DNA of 64,000 nucleotides from Vitis vinifera (Eukaryota > Streptophyta > Magnoliopsida > Vitales > Vitaceae), in NCBI RefSeq assembly GCF_030704535.1, contig NC_081817.1, positions 1,565,001 to 1,629,000 of the forward strand, written 5' to 3'. Both the position numbers and the translations under genes were made by a program. Shown piece by piece: positions 12,455 through 25,506 of this stretch. The first letter of the stretch is position 1. Each line of letters begins with the position of its first letter. The notes beneath the pieces were generated by a model that was not told the DNA's origin, made no database searches, and was given only the letters and a program-made list of their open reading frames with translations.

Positions 12455-15356
12455 TTATGTCTCTTTGTCCTTTGATAAACCTGGCGGAATTCTGCGAATG
12501 ACATTCTCATCCACTAGTTTATAGTGCTTTGAAAACTTTCGGTGGATTATCCCGAAATATTTATCCACATGCTCTTCATATTTGCTGTACAAGGCAGGAA
12601 CTGTAATGGATATAATGGTTCCTGTAACCATTTCGAATTGGCAAAATGTAAGAGAAAACCTCATAACTAAGGTGCTTACTGACATAAATACACCACTTAT
12701 GGCAGATTCAAGGGTAAATTATATTGAGGTATGCACAAATTAATGACTATGCATGCATAAAACATATTTCCTGTGATTCACCTACACAAAAACCCCATAT
12801 TTCATATATTGAGCCAATCACCAGGGTATATGAGACCACCTAAAATCTTAAAATTATTCCTATGTTCTTCATATTCATTATCATTATACCGGAATATGAT
12901 AAAGTTTACTCATCGCTTTAAATCTCTATAGACATACTTTTCCAATGATATTCAAAACCTTCAACCAACCAATACACAATCTCATGGCTTAAGAAAATGA
13001 AACATTCACCAAATAATAAGCTTGGCAATCTTTAGCCAATAGTCTAATTAGGCCACAGAACAAGTGCCCCCCATCTCCTCAAACTTAACCATAGAAACTT
13101 TTTTATCCCATGAGGTTCTAAACTTCAAATGGAACAACTGAGAGACTAAACTATCCAATCATAATAGAAATGAAAAGAAGAAAGAGCATAAACACATTCA
13201 CTGATACAGAGAGACCACATTTGTGAAATATAACATACTGCAATTAGTTTACAGGATGAGAATGAATGTGCATACCGATATATGCTAGCGTGAAGAAAGA
13301 AAAGGAGCTACCAACGACAGATAAGAGCCACAAACCGAGCACCACCTGTCAATGGTCAATAGTTTGGTAAGGCACTTTCTTTGATTAAAATCAGTCTTCA
13401 AAGCAGCGCAGATATTGGACAGAAGATATTATAATTTCAATGGAATGCAAGGACTGTATACCAAAAACATACAACTCCATACAAGGCTCACAACAGGGCT
13501 TACAGTAATATGGTGGTTTACAATACATTTCTACTTCAATAGTGACATACTGATCTTATGTATACTTTTTGTTCTCAAATTTTAATCTCATCCTTTAAAC
13601 AAAAAACACTTAAAAGATATAATAACTAAATCTAATTCTCTAAGCAATTTTTTTTATGGATAAAGGAAACGTATATTATAAAGTGTAATCCCAAAAAAGC
13701 ACCCCAAGGTACACAGGGAAATCTAATTCTCTCAGCGATGCCAGGCTCTGTTTGCAATTCTTAACATGGACCTGGCCATGCCTGTCAGGTGCATGTATGT
13801 GTAGGAGTTCTTAGTTCCAAATTTATGGATAATGGAATATAAGTGCATTATCTAAGTAACTGATCTTCATCATCTCTTATTTAGGAAACATCACATGTCT
13901 ATCTGACAACTTGTTAGAAATGGGAGTTCACTTATTTTTAAATATTGAAATATTCATGAAATAATCAAACTAAGAAGGTAAGAAAACTAGGAATCTTTTC
14001 CCTCTTCTTTTGCCACACACTTGATTTGGACAGATATTCCATGAGCATATGTCATGGAGTTTCTAACACAATATTTCACTCGACTTTGGGTATCATGTAA
14101 CATAGAGCAGCTCTGACCGCACAGCTTAGAATTCCTACAATTTTATACTGTTATTCCACACTGACCTTGAAGAAAAGTCTGAAGTCCTTGCCAAGTGTGA
14201 TATCATGAGCCATAAGCAGCAAATAATTGATTTTCACACGAAATGATCCTGCAACACTATTAACCATTTCCTCTGACAATTCTAGCTCAGGTAACGATTT
14301 CAGTTGTCTGCTCAAGAAAGACAGTAGTACACTCAAAATGGATTTCAGCAATGATACAATAGTAAGCATCAGTTAATGTAGAGGATAGAGTAGCCATACT
14401 TATTTCTAAAAGCAGCATAATTGGCACGAAGAAACAACACTACGATCAAAATCAGCAACACATCTGAACAAATTGATAAAAATGATAATCCAGACCGCTC
14501 AAATAGGATCCAAGCAACTGTCGCTACGACAATAGTGCCACAGGAAACACGCCTCCGCTTCCACAATAAGACATCAGCAGCTGAGAAAAAATAGAAGAAA
14601 ACATTACTATAATAAATTCACAAGCAGACATTCAAGAAAAGCTTTACCAGTTAAATTATACTTTGCTATGAGGAGACAATTCATTGATTCAAGAGCATTT
14701 TACAAGGCAATAAGAAGCCTCAGCCAAGGCACAACCCAAACCCGAAGAGTAACTTCATTTGAAATAAAACTACCGGAATTCTCATTCCCGCCTAATAAAG
14801 TTTCCCATACTCCTTCCAGAAAGCTTCTTCTCTTTTCAGAAAGAGATTGTGCATTATGAACACATTGGCTTTTCATTCTCAAAGCACCATATTTGAAAAA
14901 AGCTGATGCCTTTAGAATCTGCAGGATTTTGATTTCAGAGGATACGACAGGAACCAAGGCCCAACACTCAACACTTGGGCAAAATATATGTCCAAATGTA
15001 ATTATCTACCCAGAAAAAATCCAATATTTTCCTGTTCTTCTGAACCCCGTCTTGAAATTGACAGAGAAAACAACAACAAAAGTGAAATCCAAAACCAAAT
15101 ATCACCGTCACTCTCCACACAACAGTTTCCAATTTCGTTCTTGCCCAGTCACAAATCACGAAACCGTTCCCAGAATTCAAAACCCTAACGCAACAAAAAT
15201 TACAGAACTTGAAAACCCGAGTCCGCCATTACCTTTACCACCGCCCATTATCTGATGAATCGAGGATCTCCGATCGAACAACCGGTATCCTGGGCCACCT
15301 GAAGTCGACGCGTCTCCATCAACACAAGCATTGCTCGGATCTTCTGAACTATCCAT
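12455..15356 (-). CDS. RTNLB: Reticulon-like protein B (RTNLB), 227 aa, 5 exons
   Basis: On the minus strand exons 15356-15233, 14580-14400, 14307-14166, 13345-13276 and 12621-12455 join in frame. The true ATG is at 15356 (MDSSEDPS); the frame is open slightly further upstream only through a TTG. Residues 1-37 are a hydrophilic N terminus. The reticulon homology domain begins at [17 protein letters not shown] and has two long hydrophobic hairpins: [18 protein letters not shown] with [18 protein letters not shown], and [12 protein letters not shown] with [10 protein letters not shown]. It ends in the conserved [16 protein letters not shown] segment. Family knowledge: reticulons wedge into the ER membrane and shape tubules. 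The sequence resembles the short RTNLB9/11/12 type. Intron 3 carries a tiny LINE-tail insertion. Confidence 0.94.
13646..13718 (-). mobile_element. Very short 5'-truncated LINE tail with 18-bp target duplication
   Basis: About 73 bp beginning with a T run (poly-A on the minus strand) followed by ATGGATAAAGGAAACGTATATTATAAAG. This resembles the 3' tail of the LINE at 51917 (GATAGGTAAAGAAAATTCATTAAG). It is bracketed by AAATCTAATTCTCTAAGC (13628-13645) and AAATCTAATTCTCTCAGC (13719-13736), an 18-bp duplication with one mismatch. That is the signature of target-primed reverse transcription. It lies in reticulon intron 3. Confidence 0.7.
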
Positions 15357-18300
15357 CAAAATTCACTGCATAAAACACAGATTCAGAAATCAAACAAAGG
15401 GACGAACCCTAGAAATCTCGAATGCGGGTAAGGAGATTCGTAAACCCTAGAATACTAGAACGAACCTGCCGAAGTGCAATTAGGGAGAAATTTTGAGGTC
15501 GTTTTGGAATTATGAAAGAAAGTCTTCAGAGTTACGGTCCGAAGTCTGAACTTTGAAGTTTTTGACTTGCAGAGAAGAACACCTAACCAATTTTTTAATT
15601 AATTTATTTATTTATTTATTCTTTTATTTGTTAATTATTCAAATTGAAGGAAAATAAATTTTAAATAATGGATATTAATTAAATGGTAAATTGAAATTTA
15701 AGAAATATTTTAATGATCCTTGGGTAAACTACGTATTATAAATTTTAATTTTAATTATTTTAAAATTAATTTAAATCTTAAGGAGCCTAATGACGGTCCA
15801 AATACCCTACATTGTTTAATTGAAACTATACCTATGTTTCATCCTCATTTGCACATGACATATATGTTTTTATACTTTGTCCCTTGTATTTTCTAATTGA
15901 GTATTTTCTTGATTTTCTTTTATTTTTTATTTTTTATTTTTTTTGGTCTCTTATCATCATTTTATAATGGGTAAGCCTCCAAATTTTCCCAATTAATATC
16001 CACATAGGCATCATTAAAGGCTTGAACTTAGGGCATGTTTGGTTTCTTTTTTAATTTGTATTTGTTAACAATCTTGTATGATAAGCCAGTGGGAAGTATG
16101 AAGAAAAGGACAAAAAATATTAAAAAGAAAATAATTTTCCCATTTTGTCACTTCTTTCTTTCCATTTTTTTCTTTATTTCTTTCTTTTAACACTTTTCTT
16201 TATGTTATATTTGGTTATCGAAAATACGAGGAGATATGAAAAAAAAAAACAGAGAGGAAAAGTATAAAAAATAATAATAATAATAGTAAAAATATAAAAT
16301 TAAATTAAAGAATGAAATATTTTTACATTTTTTCAAACTCATTTCACTTTTTTTTAATGTAAATATTAAATAATTTTAAAATATGAATTTTTAACTAATT
16401 TTAATTATTTTATTTTTATTTTTGTATTTTTCATAGTGAAATCAAATATGAAAAAATGTTTTTTCTAACATTTTTCTTCCTAAGACAAAAACATTAAAAA
16501 ATATTTTTTAAATTTTTTACTTACCATGAAAAATCTAAAAGAAAATAAAATATAACTAAAATTAATTAAAAACTAATCTATTTTAAAAAAATATTTAATC
16601 TTTATATACAACGAATAAAAATAAGTTAAATAAGTTTAAAAAAAATATTTAAAAATAATTTATTAAGTTTAAATTTGTTTTTCATCTTTTCTTTACTTTT
16701 TCTTTATCTTCTTTTCCTCTAAATTTTCAATAACAAATCATAAGGTAAATAAAAGTGAAGAACATATTTGGAAAAAAATATGTACCTAAATAATTAACAA
16801 TTTTATAAACTTTATTTTCTTCTTTTTTTCTTTCCATCAAACTTTTCAGAACAAGTTTAGAGAGTATTTAATAAAACTTAATACCTATTACTTAGTGACT
16901 TAAATCAATTTTAAGTTAAATTATACTTAAATTATTGTTTTAAAACTTATTACTTATTTTTTTACTTTAAGTATTAAACTTATTTGATGAAATTAACTTA
17001 AAACTTATTCTAAATCATCAAATTAACATATCCTTATAAATTATAATTGAAGTAAAGGAAATTAAGTAACAGTGCAAGTTTTAAAGTAGTAAAGAAGATC
17101 ATGAAAATAAATAGAGCAAATTAGGGTAAAAAGGTAAAATGAATATATAAATTTTAAAATAAGTTAATTATTTATGAAGATATAAATTTAAAAATAAGTT
17201 AATTATTTTTACCTATTATTACTTAAAGTTGTTTTTTATTTTAAGTCATGTTATTGAACTATTTTACAAAATATATTTAATCGACTTGATGATTTAAATT
17301 AAGTTATTAAATAATTTTAAGTTATTAAGTCGGTTCACAAAACAACCACTGAATCTAACAACAACACCAATATTATATCGACAAATTTAAGGTGAGTCGA
17401 ATTTTACATTAAAATCTCATTTTAAATGAATTCAATTATTTATTAATAAAAATAATTTGATCTTCACAATAACGCAATATAACATATAAAATTTAAGAGA
17501 ATCATCCTTGGATTGAACATAAGAAATTACATGTCTTATGTTGACAAGGAAGATATTAAAGCTTAAACTCGTCAGCTCATAATAAGATTTTTCTTATTAA
17601 TAATTATACAGCAAAATAAAATAGTTTTGATTTTTTTTAATTTAGAACAAAATATATATTTTAAAAAAAATTAGAAAACAGTTAGATAAAAATAATTTTG
17701 TTTTGAATTTTTTTTTTAAAAAAATTAAAGTGTTTCAATTATTTTCTGTGTAGTGTTATGAGCAAAACTTTTGAAAATTCTCAGTGTATAGTATCTTTAT
17801 AGAAAATAAGTTGAAAGAACTATTTTTTTATTTATTTGAGTTCCTAAATAGAATTTGATTTTTAAAAATACCTTACACTAGTTCTTAAAATTATTTTTAA
17901 AACAGTTATAATTATTATTTTTAAATATTTATAAAAAAACAAGTGAAAACAATTAAAAGATATTTTCTAAAAACACATTTTTTTTATAACAAAAAATAGA
18001 AAATAATTTTTTGGTTGCTAAATATGTTTTCTAGTTTTTTTTTTTTTTTTTCTAAAACACAAAAAATTGTTATAAAAAATAATTACCAAATAGGTCCTAT
18101 AATTTTTTGATTTTTTAGGATAATTATTAGTATTGATGAGAGTATTTTTGAAAATAAAAAGGAGGCAAACATCTCATGTAAAGTAATTAAAACCCCAAAC
18201 TAAACCCTAAATACTTGATGAAATTAATATCAGAGTTGATTATTAGTATTGATAACGGTATTTTGGAAAATAAAACAATGTGACAAGCATCTCGGAGATA

Positions 18301-19640
18301 AATTTTTTAAGAAAGTATCTTAACTCCGGCTTGAAAGAGTTTATAAATAATTAAATATTTTTACATTTTAATATTTTAATATTTAATTAATTATATGGTA
18401 ATTATATTATAATATGCAATTAATTATATTGTATATGAAATGCCTTGGCTTAGAAAATTTTCATAGGATTTTATATACTGATTTTTTATTCTGATTCATA
18501 GGCTAATTTATTTATTTAGAAAATCATTAATGATATAATATAAATAAAATTTCATATTAACGTTGGAGAAATACTATTGTTGCCCGTTGACCAAACGACG
18601 TGATACACACGTCCTAAGGCTCTGTTTGGAAGGCTTTAAAAAATGAGGTAAGAAAAAAAATAGTTTTTTGATTTTAAGAAAAAAAAAAGCGAGAAAATGA
18701 TAATAATTTTTTGAAAGTATAAAACTGATTTTTAAGAACATATTAAAATAAATTAATGTCTAAAAATATTTTTTTAAATAATTTATAAAGAAGTTAATTT
18801 TGAAGAACTTTTGAAAACTTTTCTCACCATGAAAGCCCAAATTTCTTTTCTTCCCTAATTCCTCAATTATCCTCTTCTTCTTGTTGGCATTTTTTTTTCT
18901 CTTTATTAACAATTTCTTTGCTTATTTATTTATTTTTTAATTTTCTTATTCATATTTTTCCACAACCAAACTTTTTTTTTTTGTTTCATGCTATCCAAAC
19001 ATAATCATTTTTCTTTAACCTATGTTTTTTCCTTTCTTACATTTTTTGTTTTCCTTCCTAATACTTCCCAGCGTCCAAACACAATCCAAAGCAACTGATG
19101 GGCCAACAATTTTTTTTTTTTTAATAATAATTTAGAAAACAGATAATGGGAGGAGACAAACGAAGTGGGGAAGAAGCAACCAGCATTACCTTCCAAATTA
19201 AAAAATTTTCCAGGCAGAAATGGAGAATTGACATTCCACAATTAGTGGGTAGTGTGTCATTTTACCAAACCATTTCACTAGTCTTAGTTGTTGTTGGACT
19301 GCAATCACCGCCTAACATTTTCCCCCTAATCACTGCTCTGTACCTCCTTCACACTGCCTTTTCTTTTCCTTATATAATTAATCCCCACCTTTAATGTTTC
19401 CTACCTTTTCTCTCTTGTAAGGATCCGATCTGATTGCCCTTTTAATTTCTTTGTTTGGTCCCCCTGAAAATTTGTGGGTTGTTTTGATTCCATTCCCGGT
19501 TTTCCCTTGTTTTCCTGGTCTCTTGATAAAACAAACTGAGGGTTGAGTTAATTTGATTTCTCCTTTTGTGGGTTTTCTTCCTTGCCAATTGGGTTGTTCT
19601 TGATTTTTGTTTCCTTGGAAACTGCCTTGCTGTCCTCTCG
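15357..19640. other. Long AT-rich intergenic region
   Basis: More than 4 kb, mostly A+T, with many homopolymer runs. GGGCATGTTTGGTTTC near 16028, GTTATATTTGGTTATCG near 16203 and GGCTCTGTTTGGAAGG near 18617 look like termini of MITEs, but convincing partner ends or target duplications could not be fixed. The last few hundred bases lead into the transporter gene and are less AT-rich. No gene is supported. Confidence 0.55.
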
Positions 19641-19878
19641 TTTGCAGTTGAGGTGGTGGTGGTGATCTTGATTTTGTCTTCTTTGAGGGGTGTTTTGCTT
19701 TTTCTCAGCAGTCAAACAGGGCGTGGAGTTGATTTTGATTTCTCTTTTGGGTTCTTCTTGCTTGCAGTTGAGCTCTTGCTATTGATCTTCATTTTGTCTG
19801 CTTCTGCTAGTTCCTCCCTGGCTTTTTCTCAGCAACCAAACAGGGCTTGGAGTTACCTTGATTTCGCCTCTGGTTCCG
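19641..19878. repeat. Two-copy 120-bp tandem repeat in transporter leader
   Basis: TTTGCAGTTGAG at 19641 and CTTGCAGTTGAG at 19761 begin two similar units. Both continue through TTGATCTT, ATTTTGTCT, TTTTTCTCAGCA and AAACAGGGC-TGGAGTT. The units lie upstream of the transporter ATG, in what is probably its 5' leader. Together they create a 120-codon open frame of hydrophobic residues, best explained by repeat composition rather than coding. Confidence 0.7.
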
Positions 19879-19929
19879 CTGAGCTGCTGTTGTTTGATTT
19901 TGTCTTCTTTGAAGAGTACTTTAAATGAG

Positions 19930-20015
19930 GTATGGCTTTCAGTATGTTGGCTTTGGTTTCTTTATCTATTGTGGAGATGTTTGGCTCATGGTTTTGATGG
20001 TTTGTTGGTGGACAG
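19930..20015 (+). other. Probable 5' UTR intron of the transporter gene
   Basis: A donor AATGAG/GTATGG at 19930 and an acceptor GGTGGACAG ending at 20015 frame an 86-nt candidate intron 37 nt upstream of the ATG. Short leader introns are common in plant genes. Transcript evidence is lacking, so this is a model. Confidence 0.45.
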
Positions 20016-20052
20016 ATCCAAATGAAGGAGGTGTGATCAGAGTGGAGACAAG

Positions 20053-23000
20053 ATGAGTGAGAACAAGGGGTTTGAGCTTGGAACCATTGGGGCGTTGAGT
20101 TTATCTGTGGTTTCGTCTGTGTCGATTGTGATTTGCAATAAAGCTCTCATTAGCTCATTGGGTTTCACTTTTGGTGAGTTGCAGTATACACATACAATCT
20201 GGGTATTATGTTTATGTTAATGATATTCTTACTTTTTATGTGTTCATTAAATTGTTAGTTTTCCTAGTTTAGTTCATGATTCAAAGTTGGTAGCTCGAAT
20301 CAATTAAGAAAATGTAAGGGTTCAATCACCCTAACAGCATGTGCATTTAATGCTGGGAGAACACAATGGGCTAATTTTGTTTTAAAGTGCTTGACCCGGC
20401 ATCCCTTAGTTGATTTCATGAATGATTATATCATAAATGGGCTAGAATAAGCTTTGAATCAGCCCTCTTCAGTTCAATTGATGTTGGGGGGGATGTATTT
20501 TCGTCATGTCAAAAAATATTTGCGTATGAGCAAATAACCTGAGAATGTAGAATGCCATAGTTTGTGGATGTTCTATCTGTAATTGTTTCTATGAATCCAT
20601 CTATGTTCATTCTGAAATTAGTTTTTGGGAGCAGTATATCCATTAGTCATAGTTTTGTCTGATGCGATTTTGGCTTCATTGCTTATCCTGTTTGGTCCAT
20701 TGCCTGCTGTAACCATCCACTTAGTGTGATTGAGAAGTTATTTAGATTGGAGAGGAATCACTTGGTTAATGTCTGACAAAGTCGTAAATGATCATTAATT
20801 TTTGTTGCTGTTGACTCAAAATCCTGGTGCAGTGCACAATTGAAATGTAACGATTGCCGTTTTATTAGCTATTAGGCGGTAACAAAGCACTAACTATAAT
20901 GATTGTATACTTTGATAAGATTTGCTTCTACTTGTGGCATTATCTTCTGTCATCCGTCTTTGTACAGCTACTACATTGACAAGCTGGCATCTTCTGGTCA
21001 CTTTCTGTTCTCTTCATGTGGCTCTATGGATGAAATTGTTTGAACACAAACCATTTGATGCAAAAGCTGTTATGGGTTTTGGCATTCTAAATGGAATCTC
21101 GATTGGACTCCTGAATCTGAGCCTTGGTTTCAATTCTGTTGGTTTCTATCAGGTAAAATTAATTCTTCTGAATATTCCCTACTATTACATGTTCAACTTT
21201 TGGTCCTTTGCCATTTCAGTGTTTCTCAAGAGAGTGGTTTCTGAACTTATGTTATATTGTTTGTGTATTCCAGATGACAAAGCTGGCAATCATTCCCTGT
21301 ACTGTACTCTTGGAGACCCTTTTCTTCAGGAAGAAATTCAGGTTAATGTTGAGACTGTTTTTTTATGACAGTGCTGATATGTCGATGGGCATTTGCATGT
21401 CTACTTGATTGTTATAACCTGGCCTGCAGTGTCTTTAACTTATTTGGCAGTAATTGTTATCTTGAATTGGCATGGGGTTGCATGTTTAAGATTGAGCATC
21501 TCAAAGTGGGTTTTAAAATGCATGCTTGCTGAGTTTCCTGATGATAATTTACATTCTCATTAAAATGGACAGTTTCCCCTTTATTCAATTTTCCTCTTTT
21601 AGGTTGAGAAAGTCTTCTGTCATTTATTTATTTTTCAGTGTGATGGGCAATTTTGTTCTTTCCCTTATATATTTCTTCTGTATTATTTTTGCTTTAACTT
21701 TATTTCATTTGTAGTATATATATCTTTGATAAGAATCACGTGTAGTATATGTATTGCAATCTAACATTATTCTGTCTACCACCCATTTTTTTCAATATAT
21801 TCAAAAAATGATCAAACTTGCGTCGTTTATTGAAGTTTTGAATATGATTTTGTTAATAAAATTTCTCTTTTTTTCATACATGGCACCATTTTTTTTATAT
21901 ACATGGCACAGTTATTTATGTTTTCTTAATAAAATTAAATGAGTGGAAAAAATCTGATCAAGGTCTTTACAGCAGCAGCTGTTAGTAAAATTTCTCTTTT
22001 TTTCATACATGGCACCATTTTTTTTATATACATGGCACAGTTATTTATTTTTCTTAATAAAATTAAATGAGTGGAAAAAATCTGATCAAGGTCTTTACAG
22101 CAGCAGCTGTTAGTAAACATTTTTGTTGAATATTAAGACTTTAAAAGCAACAGTCTAAAGCATTACATAATTACATCACAGTCAGCTCCAATGTTTTTCA
22201 AAGGCGTTGTTCAGGTGCACAAGGCAAAAATGCCTTGAGGTGCTGAAGAAAGGCAGAAGTCCAGAAAGGCGTGGCAGAGGCATGCTTTGGCTGCGCCTTT
22301 TACGCCTCTATGCTTCTGTGGGTCTAAAATAATTATGCAATTAATTTAATTTTTAGTTTTTATATTTTAATTTTATTTTTTATATAATTTATTATAATTT
22401 TACATATTTATTGATTATAAAGATTAGGGTTTCAAAAGGCTTATACCTCACATTGCCTTACACTTTCACATTTCAAACTTTGGTCAACTCAATGAATTAA
22501 ACTTCCAAATAATTGTTGGTATACCTGTATTGTATTAATGTATCTTTAAACACAAATTTGAATTTTACTGATTCTGTAGCTTTTGATGAACAGATTCCTT
22601 GCTAATAATCCTAGTATCTATTAGTATATGTAGAAAGTAAATTAAGTTCATAAAATCATGTATATCATAGCATACTCAAATATTAACTTAAGAACATAAA
22701 TGCAACGCTTGAACCCTAGCAGCTTTTGTTAAAGTGGAGATGTGAATTTGCTTACATGGAGGATGACAAGACGTCCTGGCATCTCATACTTCATATTTAA
22801 TATGATTCTGGGAATACCCTGAAAAATTCATGTTCACTCAATATCATTTTTGTTGTGCTTGATACATTTTAGAGTCAAGAAAAGCAGGATTAAATTTCCA
22901 AACATAAGAATTGACTGTTTATCAGCCTGAATAAAAAGAAGTATTGCTTGTTTGTAATGCAGAATATGACTCTAAAAAGGTTGAACATTCTTTCAGTAGA

Positions 23001-24616
23001 AAATTTCATCCTAGACCAGGCCCTTATCGGTTCAATTGCAGAACCTATACAATTGTAGTAAAGCATCACGTTGTTGAACCATAATGTTGTTGAGCTAAAG
23101 TTCTAACCCATGAACTGTGATTTTTCATGGTCACTCACTAATGTTTTATGAAGTTGTGCATGTATTGAATGCAATTGATGATTTTCAACTTGGTTTACAA
23201 CTACCAATTGTACCTTTCTACGAGTATGGATTGTACTTTTTGTATTGTTTATAAAATCCAGCCACGACTGACAACTGACATCTCTGTTTCTTCAATCATG
23301 AAATATACTGGTTACTGATTTTTTATTTTATTTTATTAAATCTGGTTAGCACTGTGCTAAAACTTTCTTTAATCTTTGTCATTGTTGCAGTAGGAGTATC
23401 CAGCTTGCTCTTTCTATCCTTCTTATGGGTGTCGGAATTGCAACCGTTACTGATCTGCAGCTCAATGCCCTGGGCTCTATTTTATCTGTCCTCGCAGTTA
23501 TTACAACATGCATTGCTCAGATTGTATCCTTAACTGAAGTTGCCACCTCCCTTTTCACCATTTAGTATTTTCTATTGAGATATGTATCCATGTTAGATCA
23601 AAACAGTTTAAATTTTACCATATATCAAATATGAAGCCAATGGTAATGAAGTATGTGATGCATTAAAGGCCAGTGATATCCACTTAGTGGTCTGGTTCTG
23701 TGTAAAAGAATGATATCCATCTCTTTGGCAATACATCTCAAGGCTAGAAAACCAAATACAAGGATGCTCCTAGTTTTGCTGTTATTTCCGTGTCAAACAG
23801 GCTGCATTTATGTGTTTCAATAACTATTTCCTCTAGGGCCTGTCTTTGTGTTGTAATAATGTTTAGTCTTGTTTAAGATCTTAATCAGTTCCTTTTAGAT
23901 GACGAATACCATCCAGAAGAAGTTCAAGGTTTCTTCAACGCAACTGCTGTATCAATCTTGTCCCTATCAAGCACTGACGCTGTTCATCTCTGGCCCATTT
24001 CTGGACTGGTTTCTGACTAGTCAAAACGTATTTGCTTTCAAATATACACCGCAAGTTCTGGTGAGCATTTAAAGATCCACTAACCGCTTTTTTCTTCTTC
24101 ATGAATTTTCGGTCCCATCTTATTCTGTGCATTGCAGGTTTTCATTGTTCTATCCTGCTTGATCTCTGTCTCAGTCAATTTTAGCACCTTTCTTGTGATT
24201 GGCAAGACATCGCCCGTCACCTATCAGGTCCTGGGGCACTTGAAAACATGCCTAGTACTAGCATTTGGTTATGTTCTACTTCATGACCCATTTAGCTGGA
24301 GGAACATTTTAGGGATTCTGATTGCATTAGTAGGGATGGTCCTGTATTCATACTACTGCACCCGTGAGGGTCAGCAAAAAACTTCAGAAGCATCAGCACA
24401 ATCTTCTTCACAGGTACAGTCTGCTGTTAATCTGTCTTTGCTCCTACAGACCGATAATTATTTGTGATAATTCATGACAAATTTTGAGAATGATTCCAGG
24501 CAAAGGAAGGTGAAGCTGATCCTCTAATCAATATAGAGAATGAAACTGGGATATTAACCGATGCTGCTGTCCCAAAGGCCCCAGTATGGAGCTCAAACAA
24601 AGATTTGCATGCATGA
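20053..24616 (+). CDS. UDP-xylose-type nucleotide-sugar transporter, 353 aa, 7 exons
   Basis: Exons 20053-20173, 20968-21152, 21274-21341, 23391-23523, 23899-24060, 24138-24413 and 24500-24616 join into MSENKGFELGTIGALSL...DLHA. The protein is hydrophobic with about ten membrane segments. It shows hallmarks of the plant NST-KT/UXT group of the drug/metabolite-transporter superfamily: SIVICNKALISSLGF, NGISIGLLNLSLGFNS, MTKLAIIPCTVLLE and IGKTSPVTYQVLGHLKT (residues 244-260, containing the KT pair). Family knowledge: these Golgi antiporters import UDP-xylose in exchange for UMP for xylan and xyloglucan synthesis. The substrate is inferred from overall similarity to Arabidopsis UXT proteins. Intron 3 is 2.05 kb and holds a 129-bp tandem duplication and an AGGC-rich repeat fragment near 22200-22320. 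Confidence 0.92.
21852..22108. repeat. 129-bp tandem duplication in transporter intron 3
   Basis: GTTAATAAAATTTCTC (21852) and GTTAGTAAAATTTCTC (21981) start two units that are almost identical to their ends (AAGGTCTTTACAGCAGCAGCT). GTTAGTAAAC follows at 22109. Differences are limited to a few bases, so the duplication is young. It is non-coding and away from splice sites. Confidence 0.9.
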
Positions 24617-25506
24617 AGGCATCTTTATTACAGTTCATACATCCAAGAGCTGCAGATGGAACCATTGCAATAAGGTGTTGGCAATGGAGGTTCCCCAAGG
24701 TTGTCAATGGCTTGCACACCCAAATTACAGAGTAATGGCAATTTCTCATACCGATCAAGGCATTTATCTGCGTTGAGAAACATACCCTTCTTTTTCTTGT
24801 GTTGGTTCAAGCAGTAGGCACCTGAGCTCCCTAGACTTTTGTGAGGAATGCATATAAGTGGTGTTTTTGTTTCTGGGTAGAGAAAATATGGGGTCCATTT
24901 GAAACTTTTGATAGGTTTTAGGCTTTGTTTGAATCTTGGGGAATGTAAGAAAAAGGAAGCTCAAAAGGGAAAATAAATAAATAAATAAATTATATTCGCT
25001 TATTTGATTTGTCATAAAAAAAACAAAACAGGAGTGAAAAAAATTATTTTTGAATTTATATATATTTAGATTGTTTATGCTGGAGTTGGTACATGTTATT
25101 AAGAGTCTGATTGAGAATGGTTTTGGTTAAAGCATTATGTTGGTTGAGGTACGAGTCCGGCTTGTGCCACTTTTAGCCCAACCCAGAGGGTTTTCAAGTT
25201 GGTTTGGCAATTTAACTCTAATCTAAACTCTTTCTCTCTCTCTCTCTCTCTCTCAAAAATACAATTTGTGAGTTTGTTTCCCATTCAATCAAAGGCCACT
25301 CTGGAATTGAATCCAAGGCTTGTACGCATTAAGGCCTCCCCAATCTTTATCAGATTGGCCCCGATGGCACTGTTCCATTGATAAGGATGGTTACAGAAAT
25401 GTTTCACCATACAAAGACAACCAAAAAAGAGATAAGATGAAAAAGAAATCACAGAATTATGAGAATACTTAACATTCAAGGACATTATTTGAGTGTTGTG
25501 TGTTAA
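24617..25506. other. Convergent spacer with (TC)n microsatellite
   Basis: Contains the 3' regions of the transporter (+) and the MATE gene (-). A perfect CT dinucleotide run of about 25 nt lies at 25231-25255. No additional gene is recognised. Confidence 0.6.

Noticed and set aside
15600-19100. Additional MITEs suggested by GTTTGG-type motifs
   Set aside because: Single termini are visible, but partner ends and target duplications could not be fixed with confidence.
19566-19928. 120-codon hydrophobic open frame
   Set aside because: It coincides with a T-rich 120-bp tandem repeat in the transporter leader; the hydrophobic residues follow from base composition.
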